Below are positions 34,033-41,790 of a stretch of 64,000 nt of DNA, piece by piece. Origin of the DNA: Cerina sp048266425. Its GTDB lineage: Bacteria; Bacteroidota; Bacteroidia; Flavobacteriales; Flavobacteriaceae. The position numbers and the translations under genes were made by a program. The notes under the pieces were generated by a model, which saw only the letters and a list, made by a program, of their open reading frames with translations, was not told the origin of the DNA and searched no databases. The stretch covers positions 1-64,000 of the forward strand of contig JBLWZN010000021.1 of the NCBI GenBank assembly GCA_048266425.1. Direction: 5' to 3'. The number at the start of each line of letters is the position of its first letter. Positions within the stretch are counted from its first letter, which is position 1.

Positions 34033-35215
34033 TATTTTTATTTACATGATTGTATATTTTCCCTGGGGTGGACAATAGTTTTATAAAGCCTTTGGCCTCC
34101 TCGGCTGTCCAGCCCTTGTTCATCTCCCCATAACTTCCAAAGGAAGCGTTCATGAGGTCGTGTTCCGATGAAATTCCATCGAGTTGAAAGCGGTAGGGGT
34201 GCAGGCTAACAAATACGTCCCCGGAAACATTTTTCTGGGTATCGGTCAAAAAAGCCTCAATATTCCGCATTACCTCATCCAAATAATTGCCCTCGTGCAA
34301 CAGCATTCCGTAAAAATTTCCCAATTGTTCCTTTTGGTACTGTTGCCATTTGCTCAAGGTGTGTTTTTCCAACAAATGATGTGCTTTTATGATAATCAGG
34401 GAAGCCGGAGCTTCAAAACCTACCCGGCCCTTGATCCCTATAATGGTATCGCCCACATGGATATCACGCCCTATGGCATATTTGGAAGCAATGGCATTTA
34501 GCTTGACAATATTTTTTACAGGGGTGTCCGCTTCCCCGTCCAAGGCAACTAGCTCCCCTTTCTTAAAGGTCAGTTTTAATTTCTTGGGTTCGTGTTCTTG
34601 AAGCTGACTTGGGTAGGCACTATCCGGAAGTGGTTGATCGGAGGTCAATGTCTCCGTACCTCCCACTGAGGTGCCCCAAAGTCCCCTATTGATTGAATAT
34701 TTGGCCTTTTCCCATGAATATTCAATTCCGTTTTTTTGCAAATACCCAATCTCCGCCTCCCGTGAAAGTTTATTGTCCCGTATTGGGGTTATTATTTCTA
34801 TTTCAGGGGCGATGATCTGAAAGATCATATCAAATCTTACTTGATCATTACCAGCGCCGGTACTGCCATGGGCAATATATTTGGCGTCTATTTTTTTGGC
34901 GTAATTCACAATTTCTATCGCCTGGATAATCCTTTCGGCACTTACCGACAGGGGATAGGTATTATTTTTAAGGACATTGCCAAAGATTAGGTATTTTACC
35001 ACTTTTTCGTAAAAAGTGCTTACCGCATCCAAAGAGGTATAACTTGTAGCCCCTAGCTCCAATGCCTTGTTGTGGATAGTCTGTATTTCTTCCTTGGAGA
35101 ACCCTCCCGTATTTACACTTACGGCATGCACTTCAAACCCTTTGTCTTGGGACAAATGTTTGGCGCAGTAGGAGGTGTCCAATCCGCCGCTATAGGCTAA
35201 AACTAATTTTTTCAT
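34025..35215 (-). CDS. argG: Argininosuccinate synthase
   Basis: 396 residues from the ATG at 35215 (MKKLVLAYSGGLDTSYCA); the codon just before it is TTG and is a less likely start. The PP-loop AYSGGLDTS binds ATP. HGSTGAGNDQVRFD is the second signature. It joins citrulline and aspartate to argininosuccinate. It lies 11 nt after the GNAT gene, forming the head of the arginine operon. Confidence 0.95.
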   Translation of the reverse strand: MKKLVLAYSGGLDTSYCAKHLSQDKGFEVHAVSVNTGGFSKEEIQTIHNKALELGATSYTSLDAVSTFYEKVVKYLIFGNVLKNNTYPLSVSAERIIQAIEIVNYAKKIDAKYIAHGSTGAGNDQVRFDMIFQIIAPEIEIITPIRDNKLSREAEIGYLQKNGIEYSWEKAKYSINRGLWGTSVGGTETLTSDQPLPDSAYPSQLQEHEPKKLKLTFKKGELVALDGEADTPVKNIVKLNAIASKYAIGRDIHVGDTIIGIKGRVGFEAPASLIIIKAHHLLEKHTLSKWQQYQKEQLGNFYGMLLHEGNYLDEVMRNIEAFLTDTQKNVSGDVFVSLHPYRFQLDGISSEHDLMNASFGSYGEMNKGWTAEEAKGFIKLLSTPGKIYNHVNKNND

Positions 35216-35226
35216 CAATTACTTTT

Positions 35227-35847
35227 TTATTTATCCTTCTTTTTTAAAAATAAGGATTCCTTGATGCTCTTGAGCCTGGTAAAGGCCTTGCTGTTCAAGG
35301 TTTCCTTTTTTGGTTGCTTCCCAGCGGTTGCCGGGTCGTAAAGCATTCCGGTGCAAAGGCACATCTTTCGCTCTGTCCTGGTAAGGATATCAAAATTTTT
35401 GCACGTTTGGCATCCTTTCCAGAATTCGTCATCGTCCGTAAGTTCGGAAAAGGTTACCGGTTTGTAGCCCAGTTCGTAATTCATTTTCATGACGGCCAAC
35501 CCCGTTGTTATCCCAAATATTTTGGCATCCGGGAATTTGGACCTGGATAGGTCAAAAATTGCTTTTTTGATTTTTTTGGCCAAGCCCTGATTTCTGAAGT
35601 CGGGATGTACGATAAGGCCCGAGTTGGCGACAAACTTCTTGTTCCCGAACACTTCTATATAGCAGAAGCCGGCAAATTTATCTCCCTCCAAGGCAATGAT
35701 CGCGTTGCCGTTTCTTAGCCTTTGTTGAATATATTCCGGGGTTCGCTTCGCTATTCCCGTGCCCCGTATTTTTGCGGATTCCGCAATAGTATCGCATATA
35801 GCTTGGGCATATTTAAAATGGGATTCGTTAGCAATAACAATCTTCAT
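35227..35847 (-). CDS. GNAT-family N-acetyltransferase of arginine synthesis, with Cys-rich C-terminus
   Basis: 206 residues. The N-terminal 150 form a GNAT fold with the acetyl-CoA loop region LIVHPDFRNQGLAKKIKKA. A Cys cluster, GCQTCKNF followed 12 residues later by MCLCTG, then a basic tail (SLFLKKKDK) make up the C-terminus. First in the arginine operon, it probably acts as the N-acetylglutamate (or succinylglutamate) synthase, since no classical argA or argJ is nearby; this is inference from position. The four cysteines could bind a metal. Confidence 0.8.
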   Translation of the reverse strand: MKIVIANESHFKYAQAICDTIAESAKIRGTGIAKRTPEYIQQRLRNGNAIIALEGDKFAGFCYIEVFGNKKFVANSGLIVHPDFRNQGLAKKIKKAIFDLSRSKFPDAKIFGITTGLAVMKMNYELGYKPVTFSELTDDDEFWKGCQTCKNFDILTRTERKMCLCTGMLYDPATAGKQPKKETLNSKAFTRLKSIKESLFLKKKDK

Positions 35848-35900
35848 TGAATGTTGCTTTAAAAAATTAATCTGAATAAACGGTTGTTTGCCTTGTCTGG

Positions 35901-35922
35901 GGAAATGGACTCACCTATTTCC
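35901..35922 (-). promoter_or_regulatory. leader hairpin between the Arg leader peptide and the GNAT gene
   Basis: On the minus strand GGAAAT - 10 nt - ATTTCC forms a 6-bp stem in the untranslated part of the arginine leader. It is not followed directly by a U-tract; the only U-run (TTTTTT) lies about 40 nt further on, without a strong hairpin before it. Confidence 0.35.
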
Positions 35923-35933
35923 ATAATTGAATG

Positions 35934-35947
35934 CACCCTTACGGGCG
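35934..35947 (-). promoter_or_regulatory. hairpin overlapping the Arg codon and stop of the leader peptide
   Basis: CGCCC-GTAA-GGGTG (one G-U pair) covers the last Arg codon, the Pro codon and the stop. A ribosome stalled on the Arg codons would prevent this hairpin from forming, as expected of an attenuation switch. Stability was not computed. Confidence 0.4.
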
Positions 35948-36022
35948 ACGACGTGTAGGCGTAAATGAAGTAGTACGGGACAAGGGCCCGGAACAAATAT
36001 ATATGTATGCTTGTTTTTTCAT
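35939..36022 (-). CDS. Candidate arginine leader peptide (27 aa) before the arg cluster
   Basis: A 27-codon frame from an ATG at 36022 begins MKKQAYIYIC and ends TPTRRRP-stop. Arg occupies positions 16, 24, 25 and 26, the last three in a row as CGT CGT CGC just before the stop. A consensus promoter ends about 9 nt upstream, so the mRNA is nearly leaderless, and the first arginine gene starts 92 nt after the stop. This is the layout of amino-acid attenuator peptides (trpL, hisL type): ribosomes would stall on Arg codons when charged tRNA-Arg is scarce. I see small hairpins but no clear intrinsic terminator, so the read-out (Rho, folding or translation coupling) is open. Confidence 0.7.
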   Translation of the reverse strand: MKKQAYIYICSGPLSRTTSFTPTRRRP

Positions 36023-36030
36023 TAGGATTC

Positions 36031-36059
36031 CAAAGGTACAAATTAAATTGATTTATCAA
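36031..36059 (-). promoter_or_regulatory. promoter of the arginine cluster (TTG-N18-TACCTTTG)
   Basis: On the minus strand, TTG (36059-36057) and TACCTTTG (36038-36031) are 18 nt apart. Transcription is predicted to start around 36025, just before the leader-peptide ATG and about 175 nt before the GNAT gene. Confidence 0.65.
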
Positions 36060-36069
36060 GTTGTATCCC

Positions 36070-37431
36070 TTAATTTTTTAAAAATCGAAACTCTAGCTTA
36101 TTTAATTTGAACAATTCGTAAATCATAAATCCATATACTGCAATATATTCAACAATCAACAGACCCAAATTCTCTTTAAAATCCGGATTCCCGTATGCAT
36201 AATAGCTGAGAACGACAAAAAAGGACCATATAATCGGAAATCGATATTCCGTAAATACAGAAAGTAACAACAAGAAGATAACATACCATGGGTGAACCGT
36301 TGTAGCCAAAAGGTAATACACTAATAATACCCACATCATGGAGGGGAGCAGGGTTGTAAATTTTTGGTTCTTGCGCAAAAATGTGAGGAGCAATACGGTT
36401 AGAATAACAAGGAATGGAATAATTTTTCCATAAACCTTTATCAATTTAAATCCGGGAATATCAAATTGCAATGCTATTTTTTTTATAACATTAAAGAGCC
36501 CTGCATTGAATTCAAAATTGATAAACCAGAGCTCAATGGTCTGGGTATAATGTGCAAAAAATTGAGGGGTATAAAAAGGCAGAAACAGGAGAATCAAGGA
36601 AATCCCCACCAAAAGATAGAATTTAAGACTTTTTTTCCAACCAAAATAGACCAGGAACAGGGGCAAGAACATCAGTGGGATTAATTTGACCGCTATGGAC
36701 AGCGCATAAATTACGGCTCCCAATTTCCAGTGATCGTGCGCGATAAGAAAGAGGGACCAAACGAAGAAAAATAGCATCACTCCCTCAAAATGGAGGTTGC
36801 CTGTTAGTTCTATTACAACCAATGGATTTAGGAAATACCAAAAAATTAAATGGGTAGACATGTTTAGCTTTTGCAATAGTTTTCGACCAAAATAAAGGAT
36901 ACCCACATCGGCCAAAATGATAATAATCCGCATCGTAATAACGGAACCCAACATGCTTTTGCCTCCCAAGATGGCCGCCAAAGTAAAGATAAGTTGGTTT
37001 AGGGGCGGGTAATTCGAAAAATTGGTGGCGCTGAGTTCTCCCATGCCCAGATATAGTTGTTGGGCATTAGGTATGATTTGAATTCCATGGTCCAACCAAT
37101 TCTCAGGGGTAAACAAATATGGGTTGATTCCATTGGCCACCTGTTGTCCGTCCCAAATAAAACGATAAAAATCCTGCGATAGGTTTGGTGTGGCAAATAG
37201 AAAGACCAAGCGAAAAAGGATGCCAATGGTGACCAAGAACTTAAGGTTCCATTTTTCGAACTGGATGAGCTTTTGACACAGAAAAAATAGAGCTGCAAAA
37301 AGAGTGATAAGCTTAATAAAATCCGTACGTTCCAAATGGTAGGCAAAGGTTTGGTAGAATACCAAACTAATAATGGCCATCAAAATTGCGAATTTGTGGA
37401 GTTTCCAATATTTGGCAAGCGGGTTGGTCAT
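36070..37431 (-). CDS. Integral-membrane mannosyltransferase-like glycosyltransferase
   Basis: 453 residues with about 11-12 membrane segments. Near the N-terminus the loop after helix 3 reads NLSQDFYRFIWDGQQVANGINPY, a GT-C-fold motif with an acidic residue seen in lipid-linked (polyprenyl-phosphate) mannosyltransferase-like proteins of Bacteroidota. The sugar and acceptor are unknown. The gene is noticeably AT-rich. It follows ilvE on the same strand after a strong terminator, so it is probably transcribed separately from a weak promoter near 37496-37503 (TAAATTTG). Confidence 0.75.
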   Translation of the reverse strand: MTNPLAKYWKLHKFAILMAIISLVFYQTFAYHLERTDFIKLITLFAALFFLCQKLIQFEKWNLKFLVTIGILFRLVFLFATPNLSQDFYRFIWDGQQVANGINPYLFTPENWLDHGIQIIPNAQQLYLGMGELSATNFSNYPPLNQLIFTLAAILGGKSMLGSVITMRIIIILADVGILYFGRKLLQKLNMSTHLIFWYFLNPLVVIELTGNLHFEGVMLFFFVWSLFLIAHDHWKLGAVIYALSIAVKLIPLMFLPLFLVYFGWKKSLKFYLLVGISLILLFLPFYTPQFFAHYTQTIELWFINFEFNAGLFNVIKKIALQFDIPGFKLIKVYGKIIPFLVILTVLLLTFLRKNQKFTTLLPSMMWVLLVYYLLATTVHPWYVIFLLLLSVFTEYRFPIIWSFFVVLSYYAYGNPDFKENLGLLIVEYIAVYGFMIYELFKLNKLEFRFLKN

Positions 37432-37515
37432 GGATATTTTCTAAACTCAAAAATTAAAAATACATATTTCTATTTGACTATCGAAAATGGGAAATCAAAT
37501 TTAAATGCATTTGGT

Positions 37516-37549
37516 AAAAAAAGACCCGCAATGTTCTTACATTGCGGGT
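37516..37549 (-). terminator. intrinsic terminator of ilvE
   Basis: A perfect 10-bp stem ACCCGCAATG / CATTGCGGGT with a 6-nt loop, followed on the minus strand by C and seven T. It lies 28 nt after the ilvE stop. The plus-strand side has only a short T-run. Confidence 0.85.
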
Positions 37550-37576
37550 GCTATTTTTCCAATCCAAAATAGGAAT

Positions 37577-38647
37577 TTAAATCTTATATCGCCAACCGTG
37601 TTTGTCTTCGGACCTATTGTACTGGATATCCGTCAATTGTTTCTTAAAACGGCTGGCGTACGAATTCTCCACTTTTGGCAGTTCGTATTTATTTCCCTTG
37701 TATCCAAAACCTTGGATAGGATTGATTACAGCAGCGGTACCGCTACCGAACATCTCCATTAACGTGTTGTTCTTGGCCGCCTCCAACAACTCCGTAACTC
37801 TAATAGGCCTTATTTCCACCTCGATGCCTTGATCCCTTGCTAGGGTGATCACGCTTTTTCGGGTAACACCATCCAGGATGCGGTCGCTTGTAGGGCAGGT
37901 CAACAGCTTGTCGCCGATACGCACAAAGACGTTCATTGTGCCCGCTTCCTCAATGTATTCATGGGTATTGCTATCGGTCCACACTATTTGTTGGAATCCT
38001 TCTTCCTTGGCCAACTTGGTGGGATAAAACTGCCCAGCGTAGTTGCCGGCTGCCTTGGCATAGCCAAAACCTCCATCTGCCGCCCTACTGAATTTTTCAG
38101 CAATTTTCACCCTAACCTCGCCTCCGTAATAAGATTTGGCAGGGGAACAGATGATCATAAATTTATATTCCTCCGACGGAGCCGCAATTACCCCTGGCTG
38201 GGTGGCAATTACGAAGGGTCTGATATAAAGGGTATTGCCTTCCCCTGGTTTGATCCATTCCAAGTCTAGTTGGAGCAGTGTCTTAAGGCTGTCAAAGAAA
38301 TACTCCTCTGGAAACTCAGGTATGGCCAATCGGGCGCAGGATTTGTTTATCCTATGAAAGTTCTCGTCGGGCCTAAACAACCAAGCTTGACCCTTGTCGT
38401 CCATATAGGCCTTCATGCCCTCAAAAACGGCCTGTCCATAATGGAATACCCTGGCGGATGGTTCCAAGGTCAAAGGCTGGTATGGCATTATTTTGGGCGT
38501 ACCCCAACTGCCGTTCTTGTAATCGCAGACCATCATATGATCTGTGAACACATCCCCGAAAGGGAGATTATCAAAATCGACCTGACCTATCTTTGATGTT
38601 TTTGCTTTTTCAACAATCAAGTTCTTTATCGAAGCTTCCATGCACAT
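37577..38647 (-). CDS. ilvE: Branched-chain amino acid aminotransferase
   Basis: 356 residues of the fold-type IV PLP aminotransferases, the eukaryote-like long form. LEPSARVFHYGQAVFEGMKAY, the PLP lysine K198 in YAKAAGNYAG, and EYIEEAGTMNVFV are diagnostic. It interconverts Leu, Ile and Val with their 2-oxo acids. Two ATGs (38647 and 38641) are possible starts. It stands alone, with a -7 element upstream and a strong terminator downstream. Confidence 0.94.
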   Translation of the reverse strand: MCMEASIKNLIVEKAKTSKIGQVDFDNLPFGDVFTDHMMVCDYKNGSWGTPKIMPYQPLTLEPSARVFHYGQAVFEGMKAYMDDKGQAWLFRPDENFHRINKSCARLAIPEFPEEYFFDSLKTLLQLDLEWIKPGEGNTLYIRPFVIATQPGVIAAPSEEYKFMIICSPAKSYYGGEVRVKIAEKFSRAADGGFGYAKAAGNYAGQFYPTKLAKEEGFQQIVWTDSNTHEYIEEAGTMNVFVRIGDKLLTCPTSDRILDGVTRKSVITLARDQGIEVEIRPIRVTELLEAAKNNTLMEMFGSGTAAVINPIQGFGYKGNKYELPKVENSYASRFKKQLTDIQYNRSEDKHGWRYKI

Positions 38648-39084
38648 TAATTTTTAAAGGAATAAAATTAGTCAAATATAGTTACTCGACTTCCTTTTTT
38701 TGATTAAAAATGCCCAGTTTTGCACTGTAAACATAAATTTTATCACTAATAAAACGATTTAACAATTTCCCTATACTTTTACTGCTTTTTTGTCGGTGAG
38801 CCGTATTGGATTGATAAAATAATGGAATAAACGTAGTGATCTTAAATCCTGGTATTATGTAATCTTAGACGATAAATTTTTTATTGCTGATAAAAAATGG
38901 AAATATCGCTGCATTTCAAGCCATTTTTATAAGTTCATTTTACAAAAATCAATTACCTTAAGAAAGATACATCGGACCAAACGGTTACAATAATTTAGGG
39001 AGTTTAATAGGATAGGGTTATTATCCCTATGCTATGCCCAATTATCGATATTCAAATCCATTTATGGACAAAGGGTTAAACTAG
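38648..39084. other. 437-nt gap between ilvE and mnmD
   Basis: AT-rich. It holds the ilvE -7 element (38673-38680), a hairpin ATAGGG-TTATTAT-CCCTAT (39012-39030) and a 16-codon frame (39034-39084, MPNYRYSN...) that is in frame with mnmD and ends in TAG directly before its ATG. No tRNA, riboswitch or protein gene was recognised. Confidence 0.6.
38673..38680 (-). promoter_or_regulatory. candidate -7 element (TATATTTG) of ilvE
   Basis: TATATTTG on the minus strand, 26 nt before the ATG at 38647. No clear -33 element. Confidence 0.35.
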
Positions 39085-39759
39085 ATGAAACGAAAAATAA
39101 TAACCACTTCGGACGGATCCAAAACCATACAATTGGAAGATTGGGAAGAACAGTACCATTCCAAGCACGGGGCCATACAGGAGGCTTACCACGTTTTCAT
39201 AAAACATGGGCTCTCCCTTTTTAAAAACAGGTCCATTTCTATCTTGGAAATTGGATTTGGAACGGGGCTTAACGCATTGATTACATGGAAGGAAGCGGCC
39301 CATTTAAAAATCGGGATAGATTACACGGGGGTAGAGGCATATCCCGTTACCGCGGAAGAAGTGGAGCAGCTCAACTATATTGCCCAGTTAAATGCGGCTG
39401 CCTATGATACGGGTTTCCAGCTAATGCATTCATCCCCATGGGAAAATGCTGTGGATATTGCCCCCGATTTCAAGTTGTGTAAGCGAAGACAGGATTTTAA
39501 GGCCATTGATGACAAGGAAAACTTCGACCTAATTTATTTTGATGCCTTTGGGGCCAGGGTGCAACCCGAATTGTGGACCGAGGAAATTTTCCTAAAAATG
39601 TACCTTGCCCTCAGGCCAAATGGGGTCTTGGTTACTTATGCAGCCAAAGGAAGCGTGCGGAGGGCCATGCAGGCGGTAGGTTTTCAGGTGGAGCGATTAC
39701 CGGGACCTCCAGGAAAGCGGGAAATGTTGAGAGCAATAAAAAATGTAGGCCATATTTGA
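39085..39759 (+). CDS. mnmD: tRNA 5-methylaminomethyl-2-thiouridine methyltransferase (MnmD)
   Basis: 224 residues. The SAM-binding motif is LEIGFGTGLNAL and the catalytic region FDLIYFDAFGARVQPELWTE; the C-terminal LPGPPGKREMLRA is the MnmC/DUF752 signature. It methylates the wobble uridine of tRNA as the second half of the bifunctional MnmC, here as a stand-alone enzyme without the FAD domain. An in-frame 16-codon ORF ends directly at its start. Confidence 0.92.
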   Translation: MKRKIITTSDGSKTIQLEDWEEQYHSKHGAIQEAYHVFIKHGLSLFKNRSISILEIGFGTGLNALITWKEAAHLKIGIDYTGVEAYPVTAEEVEQLNYIAQLNAAAYDTGFQLMHSSPWENAVDIAPDFKLCKRRQDFKAIDDKENFDLIYFDAFGARVQPELWTEEIFLKMYLALRPNGVLVTYAAKGSVRRAMQAVGFQVERLPGPPGKREMLRAIKNVGHI

Positions 39760-39961
39760 AACCTTGTTTCTGCTACAAATACTGCTAAAATTGGAAAGTT
39801 GCAACCAGTACGATAAAATCGGTTCAATTTTATTCCATAGTATAATTATTGCCGCTTAATATTGGCAATCCTTTAAGAATTGCCCATGCTACAATGTTAA
39901 ACCTAAACTAAACCAGGTACTCTAACATTCAAAAACACATACCTTTACAAAAAAATTGGAA

Positions 39962-40921
39962 ATGAAGGTTTTGATTGCCGGGGCTACAGGACTGGTGGGT
40001 CAAGAAATAGTTGCATTGTGTCTTGAGAACCAAATTGCCGTTAATTACCTGTCGACTTCAAAAAGAAAGATTGTTTCCCGTCCAAAATATCAAGGTTTTT
40101 TCTGGGACCCATCCGAGAATAAAATAGACTTGGATTGTTTTGACGGGGTAACTGCAATTATCAATCTCGCTGGATCTAGCATCTCCAATCGATGGACCGC
40201 AAGAAATAAAAGAAAAATTTTACTAAGCCGAACCCAGAGCCTACAAACCCTTTATCAAGGCTTGGAAAAGGTTGGGGCCGGCAATATCACTTCATTTGCC
40301 ACAGCGTCTGCCATCGGCATTTATCCCGATTCCCTAGATCATTATTACGAAGAAGCCTATGAAGGTGTAGACCAAAGCTTTTTGGGCGAAATGGCGCAAC
40401 TGTGGGAAAAGGAAGCCGATATTTTCCAGAAATTCGGCTTTCCTGTATGTAAACTAAGAACGGGCCTCGTTCTTTCCCATAAGGGAGGGGCATTGCCAAA
40501 ATTGGCCAAACCGATAAAATACTATTTGGGTTCTGCCTTTGGCTCAGGAGCACAATGGCAATCTTGGATCCATGTACAGGATTTGGCCAAAATATATTTG
40601 TTTGCTATTGAAAATAAACTGCAGGGTGCCTACAATGCGGTTGCGCCCAACCCGGTAACAAATTCCAAACTAACCAAAAGAATTTCGGAGACATTGGAAA
40701 AACCATTGTGGTTGCCCAACATACCACGTATTGCTGCGAGGTTTCTCTTAGGTGAAATGTCGTACGTACTTTATTCCAGTCAACGAGTGAGTTGCAAAAA
40801 ATTGGAAGAGGAGGGGTATATTTTCGATTTCACCAATATTTGTTCTGCCTTGAACGATATCTATAAGGAAAAACGCGTCAAAGAGCCCCTAGAAACCGAT
40901 TTAGGTAAGGAATTTGTGTAG
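39962..40921 (+). CDS. TIGR01777 family NAD-dependent epimerase/dehydratase
   Basis: 319 residues from the ATG at 39962; the alternative start 6 nt upstream is TTG. GATGLVGQEI is the Rossmann NAD motif and INLAGSSISNRWTARNK is diagnostic of the TIGR01777 (YfcH/SDR39U1) family. FATASAIGIYPD and GSGAQWQSWIHVQDLA follow. The family's substrate is unknown. It lies between mnmD (196 nt upstream gap) and grpE (263 nt) as a single gene. Confidence 0.9.
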   Translation: MKVLIAGATGLVGQEIVALCLENQIAVNYLSTSKRKIVSRPKYQGFFWDPSENKIDLDCFDGVTAIINLAGSSISNRWTARNKRKILLSRTQSLQTLYQGLEKVGAGNITSFATASAIGIYPDSLDHYYEEAYEGVDQSFLGEMAQLWEKEADIFQKFGFPVCKLRTGLVLSHKGGALPKLAKPIKYYLGSAFGSGAQWQSWIHVQDLAKIYLFAIENKLQGAYNAVAPNPVTNSKLTKRISETLEKPLWLPNIPRIAARFLLGEMSYVLYSSQRVSCKKLEEEGYIFDFTNICSALNDIYKEKRVKEPLETDLGKEFV

Positions 40922-41046
40922 ATGTAATTCCGATGTTCGGTTAACATTGCTCGTTCGACAGATCTTACAAGGTATCATACCGTACTCCATCAACCTTATG
41001 ACCAAATTCCTTAAACCAAACTTTGTACTTCACAAATCTTAAAACT

Positions 41047-41070
41047 TCCCGTTCGGGATTTCTTTTTTTC
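41047..41070 (+). terminator. weak candidate terminator before grpE
   Basis: TCCC-GTTC-GGGA with a following TTTCTTTTTTTCC. The stem is only 4-5 bp, so efficiency is doubtful. Confidence 0.35.
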
Positions 41071-41097
41071 CGTCAAAAGCATAAAGTTCGGTGACAT

Positions 41098-41130
41098 TTT
41101 GACACTTTTAAAGAATTGGCAGTACTTTTG
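41098..41130 (+). promoter_or_regulatory. promoter of grpE-dnaJ (TTTG-N21-TACTTTTG)
   Basis: TTTG at 41098-41101 and TACTTTTG at 41123-41130 are 21 nt apart, a good consensus match. The predicted 5' leader is about 48 nt. No CIRCE operator was seen. Confidence 0.65.
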
Positions 41131-41184
41131 CCATCTGAGAATCCAGAAGATAAACACGATAAATTCCAAATAAAAATATAGCGA

Positions 41185-41781
41185 ATGAACAAGGATAATA
41201 AAGTAGAGGATTGGGGCGAAGATTATTCGGATACCCAACCCAATGCGATGGATGAAAATGGTATGGGGAAGGACGGAAGTGAAAATGTCGATTTACCTGA
41301 GGTAGAGGGACTTTCGGAAGAGGAAGTGCTTTCGGAGGAAGAAGTGCTTCGCGAAGACCTGGCCAAGGAAAAGGATAAGTTTTTGAGACTTTTTGCAGAG
41401 TTCGAAAACTATAAAAAAAGGACCTCCAAGGAACGGATGGATCTTTTTAAAACGGCAGGACAGGAGGTCATTTCTTCCTTATTGCCAATTTTGGACGATT
41501 TTGACCGAGCCATGAAGGAATTGGCCCAAACCGGGGATGAGGCACACTTTAAGGGCGTAGAACTGATAAAGCTTAAGTTACAGGAAATTCTGAAATCCAA
41601 AGGGCTACAGGAGATAAACGTAAAACAGGGAGATGCCTTCGATGCCGAAGTCCACGATGCCATTACCCAAATACCTGCCCCGGAAAAGAAGCTGAAGGGC
41701 AAAATAATAGACGTGATAGAAAAGGGCTTTAGTCTTGGAGATAAAATCATACGTCACCCCAAAGTGGTGGTCGGGAATTAA
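41185..41781 (+). CDS. grpE: Nucleotide exchange factor GrpE
   Basis: 198 residues. An acidic N-terminal third (about residues 1-60, rich in Glu and Asp) precedes the coiled coil (KFLRLFAEFENYKKRTSKERM) and the small beta domain with VHDAITQIPAPE. It stimulates ADP release from DnaK. The gene is 9 nt before dnaJ; dnaK is not in the window. Confidence 0.95.
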   Translation: MNKDNKVEDWGEDYSDTQPNAMDENGMGKDGSENVDLPEVEGLSEEEVLSEEEVLREDLAKEKDKFLRLFAEFENYKKRTSKERMDLFKTAGQEVISSLLPILDDFDRAMKELAQTGDEAHFKGVELIKLKLQEILKSKGLQEINVKQGDAFDAEVHDAITQIPAPEKKLKGKIIDVIEKGFSLGDKIIRHPKVVVGN

Positions 41782-41790
41782 AGATAGAAA

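Noticed and set aside
35848..35940. Intrinsic terminator within the arginine leader
   Set aside because: Only weak stems precede the TTTTTT run; I could not support a terminator.
35859..36059. 66-codon minus-strand ORF covering the arginine leader
   Set aside because: It overlaps the promoter and the leader peptide in another frame and has no recognisable features; the 27-codon Arg leader frame is the better reading.
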